DNA of 64,000 bases from Streptomyces ferrugineus (GTDB taxonomy: Bacteria; Actinomycetota; Actinomycetes; Streptomycetales; Streptomycetaceae): positions 8,097,001 to 8,161,000 of the forward strand of contig NZ_CP063373.1 in assembly GCF_015160855.1 (NCBI RefSeq). The letters are read 5' to 3'. Positions within the stretch are counted from its first letter, which is position 1. Each line of letters begins with the position of its first letter. The translations under genes and the position numbers were made by a program. Below are positions 19,641 through 28,237 of this stretch, piece after piece. The notes under the pieces were generated by a model, which did not search any database, had not been told where the DNA came from, and was given only the letters and a program-made list of their open reading frames with translations.

Positions 19641-22285
19641 CCCCCCGCACCACTCCCTCCAGCGGTTCGGAACCCGAGAACACGGCCGAGCAGTCGGCCG
19701 CGAAGAAGAGCGTCGCCAAAAGGGCGACGACCAAGGCCGCGGAGGCCGCGGAGGCCGTGAAGAAGGCGACGGCGAAGAAGACGACGGCGAAGACCGCCGG
19801 GCAGAAGAAGACGGCCGCGAAGAAGACGGCCGCGAAGAAGGCCCCGGCGAAGAAGGCCGCCGCGAAGAAGGCGGTGGCCAAGAAGGCAGTGACCAAGAAG
19901 GCGGTGGCCAAGAAGGCCACTGCGAAGACGACCACGGCATCGAAGACCGCCGCCAAAAAGGTCCCAGCCCAGAAGACGGCCCCCAAGAAGATCCCGGCAC
20001 AGAAAGCGGCCACCAGGAAGGCCCCGGCGAAGAAGCTCGGCCCCGACGGGATCCCCTCGCCGAACGCCGCTCCGCCGCCGGAGGCACCCGTCGCCGTCTC
20101 GCCCGCCCTCGACGCCGCCGACCGCGACCGTCTCCTCACCGGCACCCACCACGACCCGCACTCCGTCCTCGGCGCGCACCCGGTCCCCGGAGGTGTGGCC
20201 TTCCGCGCCTTCCGGCCGTACGCCCTGTCGGTGACGGTCGTGGCCGGGAACCTGCGGGCGGAACTGCACGACGACACGGAGGGGTTCTTCTCGGGGCTGC
20301 TGCCGCTGCGGGAGGTGCCGGAGAGTTACCAGCTGCTCGTGGCGTACGAGGGGACGGTGCAGGAGACCGAGGACGCGTACCGCTTCCTTCCCGCGCTGGG
20401 CGACCTCGATCTGCATCTGATCGGCGAGGGACGGCACGAGGAGCTGTGGCGGGCGCTCGGCGCCGAGCCGATGACGCACCAGGGCGTGACCGGCACCCGG
20501 TTCACGGTGTGGGCCCCGAACGCACGCGGCGTCTCCCTGGCCGGCACCTTCAACTTCTGGGACGGCACGGGGTATCCGATGCGCTCGCTGGGCGGCACCG
20601 GCGTCTGGGAGCTGTTCGTGCCCGAGATCGGCGAGGGCGAGCTGTACAAGTTCGAGATCACCCGTCCCGACGGTTCGAAGACACTGCGCGCGGACCCGCT
20701 GGCCCGCCGGACGGAGGCCCCGCCCAACACGTCGTCGATCGTGCACGCCTCGCGGCACGAGTGGGGTGACGCGGCATGGCTGGAGCGGCGCGGTACGACC
20801 CCGACGCACGAGGCGCCCTTCTCGGTCTACGAGGTCCATCTGCCGTCCTGGCGCCCTGGACTGACCTACCGTCAACTGGCCGAACAGCTCCCCGCCTACG
20901 TCAAGGACCTGGGCTTCACCCACGTCGAGCTGATGCCGGTCGCCGAGCACCCCTTCGGCGGCTCGTGGGGCTACCAGGTCACCGGCTTCTACGCGCCCAC
21001 GGCCCGCCTCGGCACCCCGGACGACTTCAAGCACCTGGTGGACTCCCTCCACCAGGCCGGCATCGGCGTACTGATGGACTGGGTGCCGGCGCACTTCCCG
21101 CGCGACGACTGGGCGCTGGCGGAGTTCGACGGCCGCCCGCTGTACGAGCACGAGGACCCCCTGCGCTCCGCGCACCCCGACTGGGGCACGCTGGAGTTCG
21201 ACTTCGGCCGGAAGGAGGTGCGCAACTTCCTGGTCGCCAACGCCCTGTACTGGTGCGAGGAGTTCCACATCGACGGCCTGCGGGTGGACGCGGTCGCCTC
21301 CATGCTCTATCTCGACTACTCGCGTGAGCCGGGCCAGTGGGTGCCGAACGAGCACGGTGGGCGGGAGAACCTGGACGCGGTGGCGTTCCTGCAGGAGATG
21401 AACGCGACGGTGTACCGGCGGGTGCCGGGGGTCGTGACGATCGCGGAGGAGTCCACGGCCTGGGACGGAGTGACGCGTCCGACGCATGTGGCGGGACCGG
21501 GCGGCTTCGGCGGCCTCGGGTTCGGGCTGAAGTGGAACATGGGCTGGATGCACGACTCGCTCCAGTACATGGCCAAGGAGCCGGTGCACCGCAAGTACCA
21601 CCACAACGAGATGACGTTCTCGATGGTGTACGCCTACAGCGAGAACTATGTCCTGCCCATCTCGCACGACGAGGTGGTGCACGGCAAGCGGTCGCTGGTG
21701 TCGAAGATGCCGGGCGACTGGTGGCAGCAGCGGGCCAACCACCGTGCGTACCTGGGCTTCATGTGGGCGCACCCGGGCAAGCAACTGCTCTTCATGGGCC
21801 AGGAGTTCGCACAGGGCGCCGAGTGGTCGGAGGCGCACGGGCCCGACTGGTGGCTGCTGGACCCGGCGTACGGGGCGGAGCCCGACCACCGGGGGGTCCG
21901 AGACCTGGTCCGCGACCTCAACACCGTCTACCGCCACACCCCGGCCCTCTGGCAGCGGGACACCGACCCGGCCGGGTTCGAATGGGTGGTGGGTGACGCC
22001 GCGGACGACAACGTCCTCGCGTTCCTCCGCTACGACGCGGAGGGTGCCCCGCTGCTGGCGGTGTCGAACCTGTCGCCGGTCGTGCGGCACGAGTACCGCC
22101 TCGGGGTGCCGGACGACGTCCCGGCGTGGCACGAGGCGGTGAACACGGACGCGGCGAGGTACGGCGGCGGCGACGTGACGAACCCCGATCCTCTCAAGCC
22201 CGAGCCGCAGCCGTGGCACGGCCGCCCGGCCAGCGTCCGGCTGACGCTGCCGCCGTTGGCGACGGTGTGGTTGCGCCCGGCGTAG
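19637..22285 (+). CDS. glgB: Glycogen branching enzyme with Lys/Ala-rich N-terminal extension
   Basis: 882 residues from a GTG with AGGAGG eight bases upstream. The core (from about residue 150) has the N-terminal beta-sandwich modules, then a GH13_9 catalytic domain with nucleophile D551 ([10 protein letters not shown]) and acid/base E604 (IAEESTAW), 53 residues apart as in E. coli GlgB. It makes alpha-1,6 branches in the glucan built by GlgE. Unusually, residues about 20-135 are a repetitive basic tract of [13 protein letters not shown] type, resembling the tails of histone H1-like proteins and the C-terminal tail of Streptomyces HupS. No better start with a ribosome site exists after the tract, so it is probably translated. 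The family is normally about 730-775 residues long. Confidence 0.95.
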   Translation: MTPRTTPSSGSEPENTAEQSAAKKSVAKRATTKAAEAAEAVKKATAKKTTAKTAGQKKTAAKKTAAKKAPAKKAAAKKAVAKKAVTKKAVAKKATAKTTTASKTAAKKVPAQKTAPKKIPAQKAATRKAPAKKLGPDGIPSPNAAPPPEAPVAVSPALDAADRDRLLTGTHHDPHSVLGAHPVPGGVAFRAFRPYALSVTVVAGNLRAELHDDTEGFFSGLLPLREVPESYQLLVAYEGTVQETEDAYRFLPALGDLDLHLIGEGRHEELWRALGAEPMTHQGVTGTRFTVWAPNARGVSLAGTFNFWDGTGYPMRSLGGTGVWELFVPEIGEGELYKFEITRPDGSKTLRADPLARRTEAPPNTSSIVHASRHEWGDAAWLERRGTTPTHEAPFSVYEVHLPSWRPGLTYRQLAEQLPAYVKDLGFTHVELMPVAEHPFGGSWGYQVTGFYAPTARLGTPDDFKHLVDSLHQAGIGVLMDWVPAHFPRDDWALAEFDGRPLYEHEDPLRSAHPDWGTLEFDFGRKEVRNFLVANALYWCEEFHIDGLRVDAVASMLYLDYSREPGQWVPNEHGGRENLDAVAFLQEMNATVYRRVPGVVTIAEESTAWDGVTRPTHVAGPGGFGGLGFGLKWNMGWMHDSLQYMAKEPVHRKYHHNEMTFSMVYAYSENYVLPISHDEVVHGKRSLVSKMPGDWWQQRANHRAYLGFMWAHPGKQLLFMGQEFAQGAEWSEAHGPDWWLLDPAYGAEPDHRGVRDLVRDLNTVYRHTPALWQRDTDPAGFEWVVGDAADDNVLAFLRYDAEGAPLLAVSNLSPVVRHEYRLGVPDDVPAWHEAVNTDAARYGGGDVTNPDPLKPEPQPWHGRPASVRLTLPPLATVWLRPA

Positions 22286-22322
22286 TCTTCTCACCCCCGC
22301 CGCCCCTACCCGTCCCATCCTG

Positions 22323-22426
22323 AAGGGGCTCCGCCCCTTCGACCCCGCCAGGGGGCTCCGCCCCCCGGACCCCCGCTCCTCAAACGCCGGAGGGGCTGAT
22401 CTTTCAGCCCGTCCGGCGTTTGAGGA
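22323..22426. terminator. Streptomyces palindromic repeat / bidirectional terminator
   Basis: Three hairpins in a row between converging glgB and helicase genes: AAGGGGC-tcc-GCCCCTT (22323-22339), a GGGGG-CTCC-CCCCC type stem (22351-22365), and a 23-bp stem at 22377-22399/22404-22426 (starting TCCTCAAACGCCGG) with one mismatch and loop TCTT. This kind of sequence recurs between Streptomyces genes. Confidence 0.8.
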
Positions 22427-22436
22427 CGAGGCCCGT

Positions 22437-24692
22437 TCAGGTGGCGGCCAACGCCCCCGGCAGTCGGCCCGTGTGCAGCACCCCCAGCCGCTGTGTCGCC
22501 CGCGTCAGCGCCACGTACAGGTCGCTCGTGCCGTACAGCCCGGGCTCCACCACCAGTACCGAGTCGAACTCCAGGCCCTTCGACTGGCGTGGGTCGAGGA
22601 GGACGACGGTGTGGGTGAGGTCGGGCTCGGTGTCCGCCGTCACCCCGTCCAGCCGCGCCGCGAGCCTGCGGTGCAGATGCCGTGGGGCGATGACCGCGAG
22701 CCGGCCCTCCGCGGGGGTCAGTTCGGCGACCGCCTTGGCGACGGCCTCCGGGAGGTCGTCGGTGGCGCGGATCCAGGGCCGTACCCCTGTCGAGCGCACT
22801 GAACTCGGCGGCTCGAAGCCGGGGTTCTCGGCGCGCACGACCGCCGCCGCGAGGTCCATGATCTCGGCCGGGGTGCGGTAGTTGACGCCGAGGCGGGTGT
22901 GCTCCCAGCGGTCCTCGACGTACGGGTGCAGGATGCCCGACCAGGAGCCGACACCCGCCGCCTCCGCCGTCTGCGCCGGGTCGCCCACCAGCGTCATCGA
23001 GCGGGTCGGGCTGCGCCGCATCAGCAGCCGCCAGGCCATCGGCGACAGCTCCTGCGCCTCGTCGACGATGATGTGCCCGAACGCCCAGGTGCGGTCGGCC
23101 GCCGCGCGCTCGGCGGCGCTGCGGTGGTCGTCCTCCTCCTGGCGCTCGGCGAAGCGCTCGGCGTCGATGATGTCGTGCGCGGAGAGCACCTCCGAGGCAT
23201 CGGGATCACTGTCCTGCTTGTCCTCGAACTCGTACGTCCGGGACGCGTACGACACGTCCAGCACACCCTGCGCGTACGCGACCTGGGTCTCCCGCTCGCG
23301 TTCCGCGCGCGCCCGCGCCAACCGGTCGTCCTCGCCCAGCAGTTCCGCCGCCTCGTCGAGCAGGGGTACGTCCGCCACCGTCCACGCACGCGTCACCGGC
23401 CGGCGGATCGCGGCCGCGTCCTCGTCGGGGAGGTAGCCGACGGGGTCGGCGAGGAAGTCCGCGAGCAGGCGCTGCGGGGTCAGCCGGGGCCACAGCTGGT
23501 CGATCGCCGCCCACACCTCGGGGTTCTCGGCGAGCTCGTCGCGGATCTGGGTGATGTCGCTCGCGTCGAGGAGGCTGCCGCCGTCGTACGGGTCGGTGCC
23601 GACCCGCTCGGCGTACAGCTCGGTGAGGGTGTTGAGGATGTGCCCCTCGAAGTGCTCCCGCGCCGCGTTGTGCGGCAGCCGCGCGGCACGGGCCTTCTCG
23701 CGCGCCACCTGCACCAGGCCGTCGTCGAGCATCAGGACCTCGCGGTCGTGCTCGATCGCGATCACCGGGTCGGGCAGCGCCTGCCAGTCGCGTACGACCT
23801 CGGCGAGCACGTCCGCCATGTCGGCGCGCCCCTTCACCGCGGCCGCCTCCCGGCTGTCGGTCGCCGTCGCCCGTACGCCGGGGAACAGCTCGCCGACCGT
23901 GGCCAGCAGCACGCCCGTCTCGCCCAGCGAGGGCAGCACCTCGCCGATGTAGCCGAGGAAGGCGGGGTTGGGGCCGACGATCAGGACCGCGCGCTTGGCG
24001 AGCAGTTCGCGGTGTTCGTAGAGGAGATACGCGGCGCGGTGCAGGGCGACGGCCGTCTTGCCGGTGCCCGGGCCGCCCTCCACCACCAGCACCCCGCGGT
24101 GCGGCGCCCGGATGATCTCGTCCTGCTCGGCCTGGATGGTCTGCACGATGTCGTGCATACGGCCGGTGCGGGCGGCGTCGAGGGCGGCGAGCAGCACCGC
24201 GTCGCCGGTCGGGTCCTCGTGGCCGGTGCGCTCCTGGTCGCCCAGGTCGAGGATCTCGTCGTGCAGGGCGGTGACGGTACGGCCGCTGGTGGTGATGTGC
24301 CGCCGGCGCCTGAGCCCCATCGGGGTGTGGCCGGTGGCCAAGTAGAAAGGGCGGGCGACGTCGGCGCGCCAGTCGATGAGGATCGGGGTGCGCTCGGCGT
24401 CGTCGGTGCGCAGGCCGATCCGGCCGATGTGGTGGGTGACGCCGGAGGAGAGGTCGATCCGGCCGAAGCACAGGGAGCCGTCCACGGCGTTCAGCGCGGC
24501 GAGCAGCCCCGAGCGCTCGGCGACGAGGATGTCCCGCTCCAGCCGGGCCTGCATGGGCGTGTCGCCCTGGGCGAGCGCGTCCCCGACCGAGGTCTCGGTG
24601 TCACCGCGCAGCGCGTCCACGCGTGCGTACAGGCCGTCGATGAATTCCTGCTCGCGACGCAATTCACCGTCTTGAAATTCGGTGTTTGACAA
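22437..24692 (-). CDS. HelD/UvrD-like superfamily 1 helicase
   Basis: 751 residues from a TTG at 24692 (GGAGCGGA upstream), a start that keeps the family's N-terminal helix ([17 protein letters not shown]). Walker A is [15 protein letters not shown] and motif II is [14 protein letters not shown]; motif VI lies near [13 protein letters not shown]. Length and layout match actinobacterial HelD, which binds RNA polymerase and frees stalled or rifamycin-bound enzyme rather than unwinding DNA. Some Streptomyces homologues (HelR) give rifamycin tolerance. Its start region overlaps a divergent promoter, and a minus-strand promoter plus a strong palindrome lie upstream. Assignment to HelD rather than another UvrD-like ATPase is inferred from the N-terminal half. 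Confidence 0.85.
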   Translation of the reverse strand: MSNTEFQDGELRREQEFIDGLYARVDALRGDTETSVGDALAQGDTPMQARLERDILVAERSGLLAALNAVDGSLCFGRIDLSSGVTHHIGRIGLRTDDAERTPILIDWRADVARPFYLATGHTPMGLRRRRHITTSGRTVTALHDEILDLGDQERTGHEDPTGDAVLLAALDAARTGRMHDIVQTIQAEQDEIIRAPHRGVLVVEGGPGTGKTAVALHRAAYLLYEHRELLAKRAVLIVGPNPAFLGYIGEVLPSLGETGVLLATVGELFPGVRATATDSREAAAVKGRADMADVLAEVVRDWQALPDPVIAIEHDREVLMLDDGLVQVAREKARAARLPHNAAREHFEGHILNTLTELYAERVGTDPYDGGSLLDASDITQIRDELAENPEVWAAIDQLWPRLTPQRLLADFLADPVGYLPDEDAAAIRRPVTRAWTVADVPLLDEAAELLGEDDRLARARAERERETQVAYAQGVLDVSYASRTYEFEDKQDSDPDASEVLSAHDIIDAERFAERQEEDDHRSAAERAAADRTWAFGHIIVDEAQELSPMAWRLLMRRSPTRSMTLVGDPAQTAEAAGVGSWSGILHPYVEDRWEHTRLGVNYRTPAEIMDLAAAVVRAENPGFEPPSSVRSTGVRPWIRATDDLPEAVAKAVAELTPAEGRLAVIAPRHLHRRLAARLDGVTADTEPDLTHTVVLLDPRQSKGLEFDSVLVVEPGLYGTSDLYVALTRATQRLGVLHTGRLPGALAAT

Positions 24693-24715
24693 TTCCGCTC
24701 CCGCCCGGATATACT
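24686..24715 (+). promoter_or_regulatory. Sigma70-type promoter firing rightward
   Basis: TTGACA at 24686-24691 and TATACT at 24710-24715 with an 18-base spacer, a near-consensus pair that is rare by chance in GC-rich DNA. The -35 box overlaps the start codon of the helicase gene on the other strand. No protein gene follows in this direction. Confidence 0.7.
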
Positions 24716-24731
24716 GCGCTCAGTGAACTTC

Positions 24732-24762
24732 TTCGCGATCCAATGCCATTGGAAGTCGCGAA
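24732..24762. promoter_or_regulatory. Imperfect palindrome between divergent promoters
   Basis: TTCGCGATCCAAT pairs with ATTGGA-ag-TCGCGAA (two-base bulge). It lies between the rightward promoter (24686-24715) and the leftward promoter (24769-24798), so it could be an operator for the helicase gene, a leader hairpin, or part of the small RNA. Confidence 0.5.
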
Positions 24763-24768
24763 CCATTG

Positions 24769-24798
24769 AATATACGCAATGAAATCCCCCGAGCGCAA
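24769..24798 (-). promoter_or_regulatory. Promoter for the helicase gene
   Basis: On the minus strand TTGCGC (24793-24798) and TATATT (24769-24774) are 18 bases apart. This would start the mRNA near 24761, about 70 bases before the TTG start, with the palindrome in or at the leader. Confidence 0.5.
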
Positions 24799-24815
24799 TT
24801 ACTCGAGGGATTTTT
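24782..24815 (+). terminator. Rho-independent terminator with T-run
   Basis: AAATCCCCCGAG pairs with CTCGAGGGATTT (one mismatch), loop of eight, followed in the plus direction by TTTTT at 24811-24815. It ends the putative small RNA and, read on the minus strand, may also end the thioredoxin gene (stop at 24839). Confidence 0.75.
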
Positions 24816-24838
24816 CTGCATTCGGGCGAGGAGTGGGG

Positions 24839-25171
24839 TCAGAGCACGTCTGACAGCTCCTCCAGCAGCCGCCGCTTGGGCCGCGCCCCCACCATCGACC
24901 TCACCGGCTCACCGGCTCGGAACACCATGAACGTCGGCATGGATAGCACCTTGTAGGCGTTCGTGGTCAGCGGGTTGGTGTCCACGTCGAGCTGCACCAC
25001 CTTCAGCCGTTCCCCCTCCTCCGCCGCCAGCGCGCGCAGCACCGGCCCCATCTGCCGGCACGGCGGACACCAGTCGGCCGTGAACTCCACCAGCACCGGC
25101 AGCTCCGATCCGATCACCTCCGCCTCGAAGTCCGCGTCCGTCACCTCGGCCACGCCCGCCGCCTTGATCAC
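24839..25171 (-). CDS. Thioredoxin (CPPC type)
   Basis: 110 residues from a GTG that overlaps the stop of the MerR gene (GTGA). Thioredoxin fold with active site WCPPCRQMGP; the dipeptide PP replaces the usual GP of WCGPC, which should change the redox potential. The cis-proline is in SMPTFMVF. It is a cytosolic thiol-disulfide oxidoreductase. It is expressed from one unit with the upstream MerR regulator, so it is probably part of that regulator's response. Longer versions starting at 25354 would read through the MerR gene in the wrong frame and are not used. Confidence 0.9.
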   Translation of the reverse strand: MIKAAGVAEVTDADFEAEVIGSELPVLVEFTADWCPPCRQMGPVLRALAAEEGERLKVVQLDVDTNPLTTNAYKVLSMPTFMVFRAGEPVRSMVGARPKRRLLEELSDVL

Positions 25172-25554
25172 AGCTTCCGCCCTCCCAGTTCGCACAACGG
25201 TGGTTCCCCTTCGGCCATCGCAAGGCGCAGGCCGATCTTGGCCCGCACTGCCTGCAACTCCCCGATCAGCGCGTCGAGTTCGTCCAGCTTGCGCCGGTAG
25301 ACCGCGAGCGAGGCGGGACACGCGTCGCCCTCCGGGTGCCCGGCCCGCAGGCACTCCACGAACGGCCGGGTCTCCTCCAGGTCGAACCCGAAGTCCTGCA
25401 GCGTCCTGATCTGCCGCAGCAGCTTCAGGTCGTTCTCGTCGTAGCTCCGATAGCCGTTGCCGCTGCGCCGCGCGGGCAGCAGCCCCCGCGACTCGTAGTA
25501 GCGCAAGGTGCGCGTCGTGGTTCCGGCCCGCGCGGCCAGCTCGCCGATTCGCAT
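25168..25554 (-). CDS. MerR family transcriptional regulator
   Basis: 128 residues. The N-terminal MerR helix-turn-helix (MRIGELAARAGTTTRTLRYY) is followed by a dimerisation helix. Cysteines occur at ECLRAGHPEGDACP and near the end at PPLCELGG, which could bind a metal or sense oxidation, but they do not match the CueR or SoxR pattern exactly. It is translationally coupled to the downstream thioredoxin, which it probably controls together with itself. MerR proteins distort spaced promoters (19-20 bp spacers); I could not place such a promoter upstream with certainty. Confidence 0.88.
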   Translation of the reverse strand: MRIGELAARAGTTTRTLRYYESRGLLPARRSGNGYRSYDENDLKLLRQIRTLQDFGFDLEETRPFVECLRAGHPEGDACPASLAVYRRKLDELDALIGELQAVRAKIGLRLAMAEGEPPLCELGGRKL

Positions 25555-25601
25555 GCCTACGAACGTAATCCTTGACGCCGACGTCAGGGCAACCTCGGCA
25601 G

Positions 25602-26120
25602 TCAGGGCAGGCGCGGCAGCAGGGGCTTCGTGCGCACCGGCGAGGACAGCACGATGGACGTCGTCGTACGGCCCAGCGCCGAGGTCTGTTCGAGGATCTC
25701 CTCCAAGTGGGCCGTGTCCTCGACGGCGACCTTGAGGATCCAGCAGTCCTCGCCGACGACGTGGTGCACCTCGACGATCTCCGGGCGGTCGATCAGCTCC
25801 AGGGTGCGGGGGTGCCGGAGGTTGTAGCCGCCGTGCGGGCTGACCCGGATGAAGGCCTGGATGCCGTAGCCGAGCCGGGCGGGGGCGACCTGGGCGCCGT
25901 ACCCCGTGATGACGCCCGCCGCCTCCAGCCGCCGTACCCGCTCGGTGACGGCCGCCGGGCTGAGCCGCACCCGGCGGCCCAGCTCGCTCAGTTTGATGCG
26001 GCCGTCGGTCTGGAGCAGCTCCAGGATCTGCCGGTCCAGGGCGTCGAAGGTCACCGCTGTTTCGTTGGCGTACGGGCGCAGGTGCCGTGGTTCTTTCGGC
26101 GCGTCGGCCGGATCTCCCAT
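25602..26120 (-). CDS. Lrp/AsnC family transcriptional regulator
   Basis: 172 residues from the ATG at 26120 (AAGGGGA upstream). N-terminal Lrp helix-turn-helix (LDRQILELLQTDGRIKLSEL, then SPAAVTERVRRLEAAG) and a C-terminal AsnC ligand-binding domain (HHVVGEDCWILKVAVEDT). Such proteins sense amino acids and form octamers on DNA. It is divergent from the epimerase/aldo-keto reductase pair, separated by about 45 bases, and might regulate it and itself. The open frame continues upstream to 27224, but that is a shadow of the opposite genes. Confidence 0.9.
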   Translation of the reverse strand: MGDPADAPKEPRHLRPYANETAVTFDALDRQILELLQTDGRIKLSELGRRVRLSPAAVTERVRRLEAAGVITGYGAQVAPARLGYGIQAFIRVSPHGGYNLRHPRTLELIDRPEIVEVHHVVGEDCWILKVAVEDTAHLEEILEQTSALGRTTTSIVLSSPVRTKPLLPRLP

Positions 26121-26165
26121 GTCTTCCCCTTCAGAACGCGGTGTATGGCCCGGAGAATTATGGTC

Positions 26166-27077
26166 ATGGGAAAGGCACGAGAGGTATTGGTCATCGGCGG
26201 CAACCGCTACTTCGGCAAGCGGCTGACCGCGCGGCTGCTCGCCGCCGGGGACCGGGTGACGGTGCTCAATCGCGGCTCGTCGCCGCCACCGCCGGGCGTG
26301 GTTCACCTCGTCGCCGACCGGGACGACGAGAAGTCCCTGACGGCGGCGCTGGGTTCGCGGATGTTCGACGCCGTGGTCGACCAGGTCTGCTACACCCCCC
26401 GCCAGGCGGAGATCGCCCGCAGAGCGTTCGCCGACCGCGCGCGTCGCTACGTACTGACGTCGACGGTGGAGGTGTACGAGTACGAGGACTCGATCGCCCC
26501 CGTGCGCGAGTCGGCCGTGGACCCGCTGGGCGTGCCCGTGGACCTCGAACTCCCCTGGGACGACCGGGAGTTCCTCGGCACCCACTACGGCGAGGGCAAG
26601 CGGCAGGCGGAGGCAGTCCTCGCCGCCGACTCGGCCTTCCCGTACACGGCGGTGCGTGCCGCCCATGTGCTGGGCGGGGACGACGACTTCACGGGCCGTA
26701 TGGCCCACTACGCGAGCCGCATCCGCACCGGCGAGCCGATTGCCGTGCCGGTGGTGAACCACCCGGCGACCTACATCCATGTCGAGGAGATCGCCGACTT
26801 CCTGTACTGGGCGGTGGGCCAGGACTTCACGGGCCCGGTCAACGCGGCGTCCCATGGCCTGCTGACCACCGAGGAGCTGTGCGACGCGATCGCCGCGCAC
26901 CTGCCGGACGGGCGGACCGTCTTCCGGCAGGTCGAGGTCGGCGAGGTCTCCCCGTTCTCCTTCACCCGCGCCTACGGCATGGACAACTCCCGTGCCGCAC
27001 GGCTCGGTTTCCGCTTCACACACGCCCGGCACTGGCTCCCGAAGGCCGTCGCCGAGACCCTCGGAAAGGACAAGTGA
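26166..27077 (+). CDS. NAD-dependent epimerase/dehydratase-like protein
   Basis: 303 residues from the ATG at 26166; another ATG two codons earlier (26160) is also possible, but the GGAG at 26152-26155 fits 26166 better. Rossmann motif GGNRYFGKRL and a YxxxK-type pair in THYGEGKRQAE place it in the atypical extended short-chain dehydrogenase/reductase family. A reaction cannot be assigned: the family includes sugar-nucleotide epimerases, isoflavone-reductase-like enzymes and RNA-binding relatives. It is followed one base later by an aldo/keto reductase, so the two form an operon, perhaps in reductive metabolism of a carbonyl compound. Confidence 0.85.
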   Translation: MGKAREVLVIGGNRYFGKRLTARLLAAGDRVTVLNRGSSPPPPGVVHLVADRDDEKSLTAALGSRMFDAVVDQVCYTPRQAEIARRAFADRARRYVLTSTVEVYEYEDSIAPVRESAVDPLGVPVDLELPWDDREFLGTHYGEGKRQAEAVLAADSAFPYTAVRAAHVLGGDDDFTGRMAHYASRIRTGEPIAVPVVNHPATYIHVEEIADFLYWAVGQDFTGPVNAASHGLLTTEELCDAIAAHLPDGRTVFRQVEVGEVSPFSFTRAYGMDNSRAARLGFRFTHARHWLPKAVAETLGKDK

Positions 27078-27078
27078 C

Positions 27079-27984
27079 ATGCGGCACCGCATGCTCGGCC
27101 CCCACCGTGTGAGCGCGATCGGCCTCGGTGTGATGCCCTTGTCCATCGAGGGCCACCCTGACCAGCGGCGCGCCCTGGCCACCGTGCACGCCGCCCTGGA
27201 CTCGGGGGTGACGCTGCTGGACACGGCGGACTCGTACCATCTGCCGGGCGCCGAGCCCGGTCACAACGAACTGCTCGTGGCCCGCGCACTGGCCGCCTAC
27301 GGCGGCGAAACCGACGGCGTCCTGGTGGCCACCAAGGGCGGCCGCGGCAGACCGGCCGACGGCAGCTGGACCGTGAACGGCGACCCCCGCCGTCTCAAGG
27401 CCGCCGCCGAGGCCTCGCTGCGACGGCTCGGCGTCGAGGCGATCGGGCTCTACCAGCTGCACAAGCCTGACCCGGCCGTCCCGTTCGAGGAGTCCGTCGG
27501 CGCCCTGCGCGAGCTCCTCGACGAGGGCAAGATCCGTCTGGCCGGTGTCTCCAACACGGACGTGGACCAGATCCGCGCGGCCCGTCGCATCCTCGGCGAC
27601 CGGCTGGTGTCGGTGCAGAACCAGTACTCGCCGGCCGTACGCGACAGCGAGGCCGAACTGCGGCTGTGCGCGGAGCTGGGGCTGGCGTTCCTGCCGTGGA
27701 GCCCGCTGGGCGGTGTCTCGCGCAGTTCGCTGGATGGGCCGTCGCGGATGGACGGCGGGGCGCGCTTCGGCGCCTTCCATGCTGTGGCTAAGGCGCGTGG
27801 TGTCAGCCCTCAGCGGGTGTGTCTGGCCTGGCTGCTGACGCGGTCCCCGGCGGTGATCCCGATTCCGGGGGCGAGCCGTCCGGAGACGGTACGGGACTCG
27901 GCGGCTGCGGCGGACCTGGTTCTGAGTGCGGAGGAGCTGGAGGAGCTGGGGCGGCTGGGCGGTGCGGCCGTCACGGTCGGTTGA
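27079..27984 (+). CDS. Aldo/keto reductase
   Basis: 301 residues, starting one base after the epimerase stop. The AKR catalytic tetrad is visible: Asp and Tyr in LLDTADSYH, Lys in LVATKGG and His in LYQLHKPDP. The C-terminal NADPH-binding PIPGASRPE segment is present. It should reduce an aldehyde or ketone with NADPH in the cytosol; the substrate is unknown. It is followed by a long perfect terminator hairpin shared with dctA. Confidence 0.92.
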   Translation: MRHRMLGPHRVSAIGLGVMPLSIEGHPDQRRALATVHAALDSGVTLLDTADSYHLPGAEPGHNELLVARALAAYGGETDGVLVATKGGRGRPADGSWTVNGDPRRLKAAAEASLRRLGVEAIGLYQLHKPDPAVPFEESVGALRELLDEGKIRLAGVSNTDVDQIRAARRILGDRLVSVQNQYSPAVRDSEAELRLCAELGLAFLPWSPLGGVSRSSLDGPSRMDGGARFGAFHAVAKARGVSPQRVCLAWLLTRSPAVIPIPGASRPETVRDSAAAADLVLSAEELEELGRLGGAAVTVG

Positions 27985-28149
27985 CCTCGGCCTCCCCATC
28001 CCGGTCCCCGCGGACTCCGAGCAGGCGGCGGGTGAGGTGGTCGTGGTCGGAGAGAAGTTCGTCGAGGGCGCCTCCCGCCGGACGGCCTGCATCCGGCCCC
28101 CCAGCGGGCGGCCCGGCGGATGGCGGGTCAAAGGGATTTCGGCGCGACG

Positions 28150-28190
28150 GCCGGACGCCCGGCCCCGGTTCAGGCGGGGCCGGGCGTCCG
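28150..28190. terminator. Bidirectional terminator between AKR and dctA
   Basis: Perfect 17-bp stem (28150-28166 with 28174-28190, CCGGACGCCCGGCCCCG) and a seven-base loop, between converging genes. Confidence 0.85.
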
Positions 28191-28237
28191 GAGTGAGGGA
28201 CCGGGCCGGACTGCAGGGGTCGGGCCGGTCAGCCGGG

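Larger units (their letters stand above)
24722..24816 (+). ncRNA. Candidate small RNA (about 95 nt)
   Basis: A near-consensus promoter points into a stretch with no reading frame, which ends at a hairpin followed by TTTTT. In between is a 13-bp stem (24732-24744 with 24748-24762, two-base bulge, loop GCC). The stretch is AT-rich for this genome. The predicted RNA would have a 5' stem-loop, a single-stranded middle (about 24763-24781) and a Rho-independent terminator. The alternative is that the stem is a protein operator shared by the two divergent promoters. No known small RNA family is recognised. Confidence 0.5.

Noticed and set aside
19621..20277. A minus-strand frame opposite the glgB tail that reads like a multi-helix membrane protein ([13 protein letters not shown]).
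   Set aside because: It is the antisense of AAG/GCC lysine-alanine codons and has no independent support.
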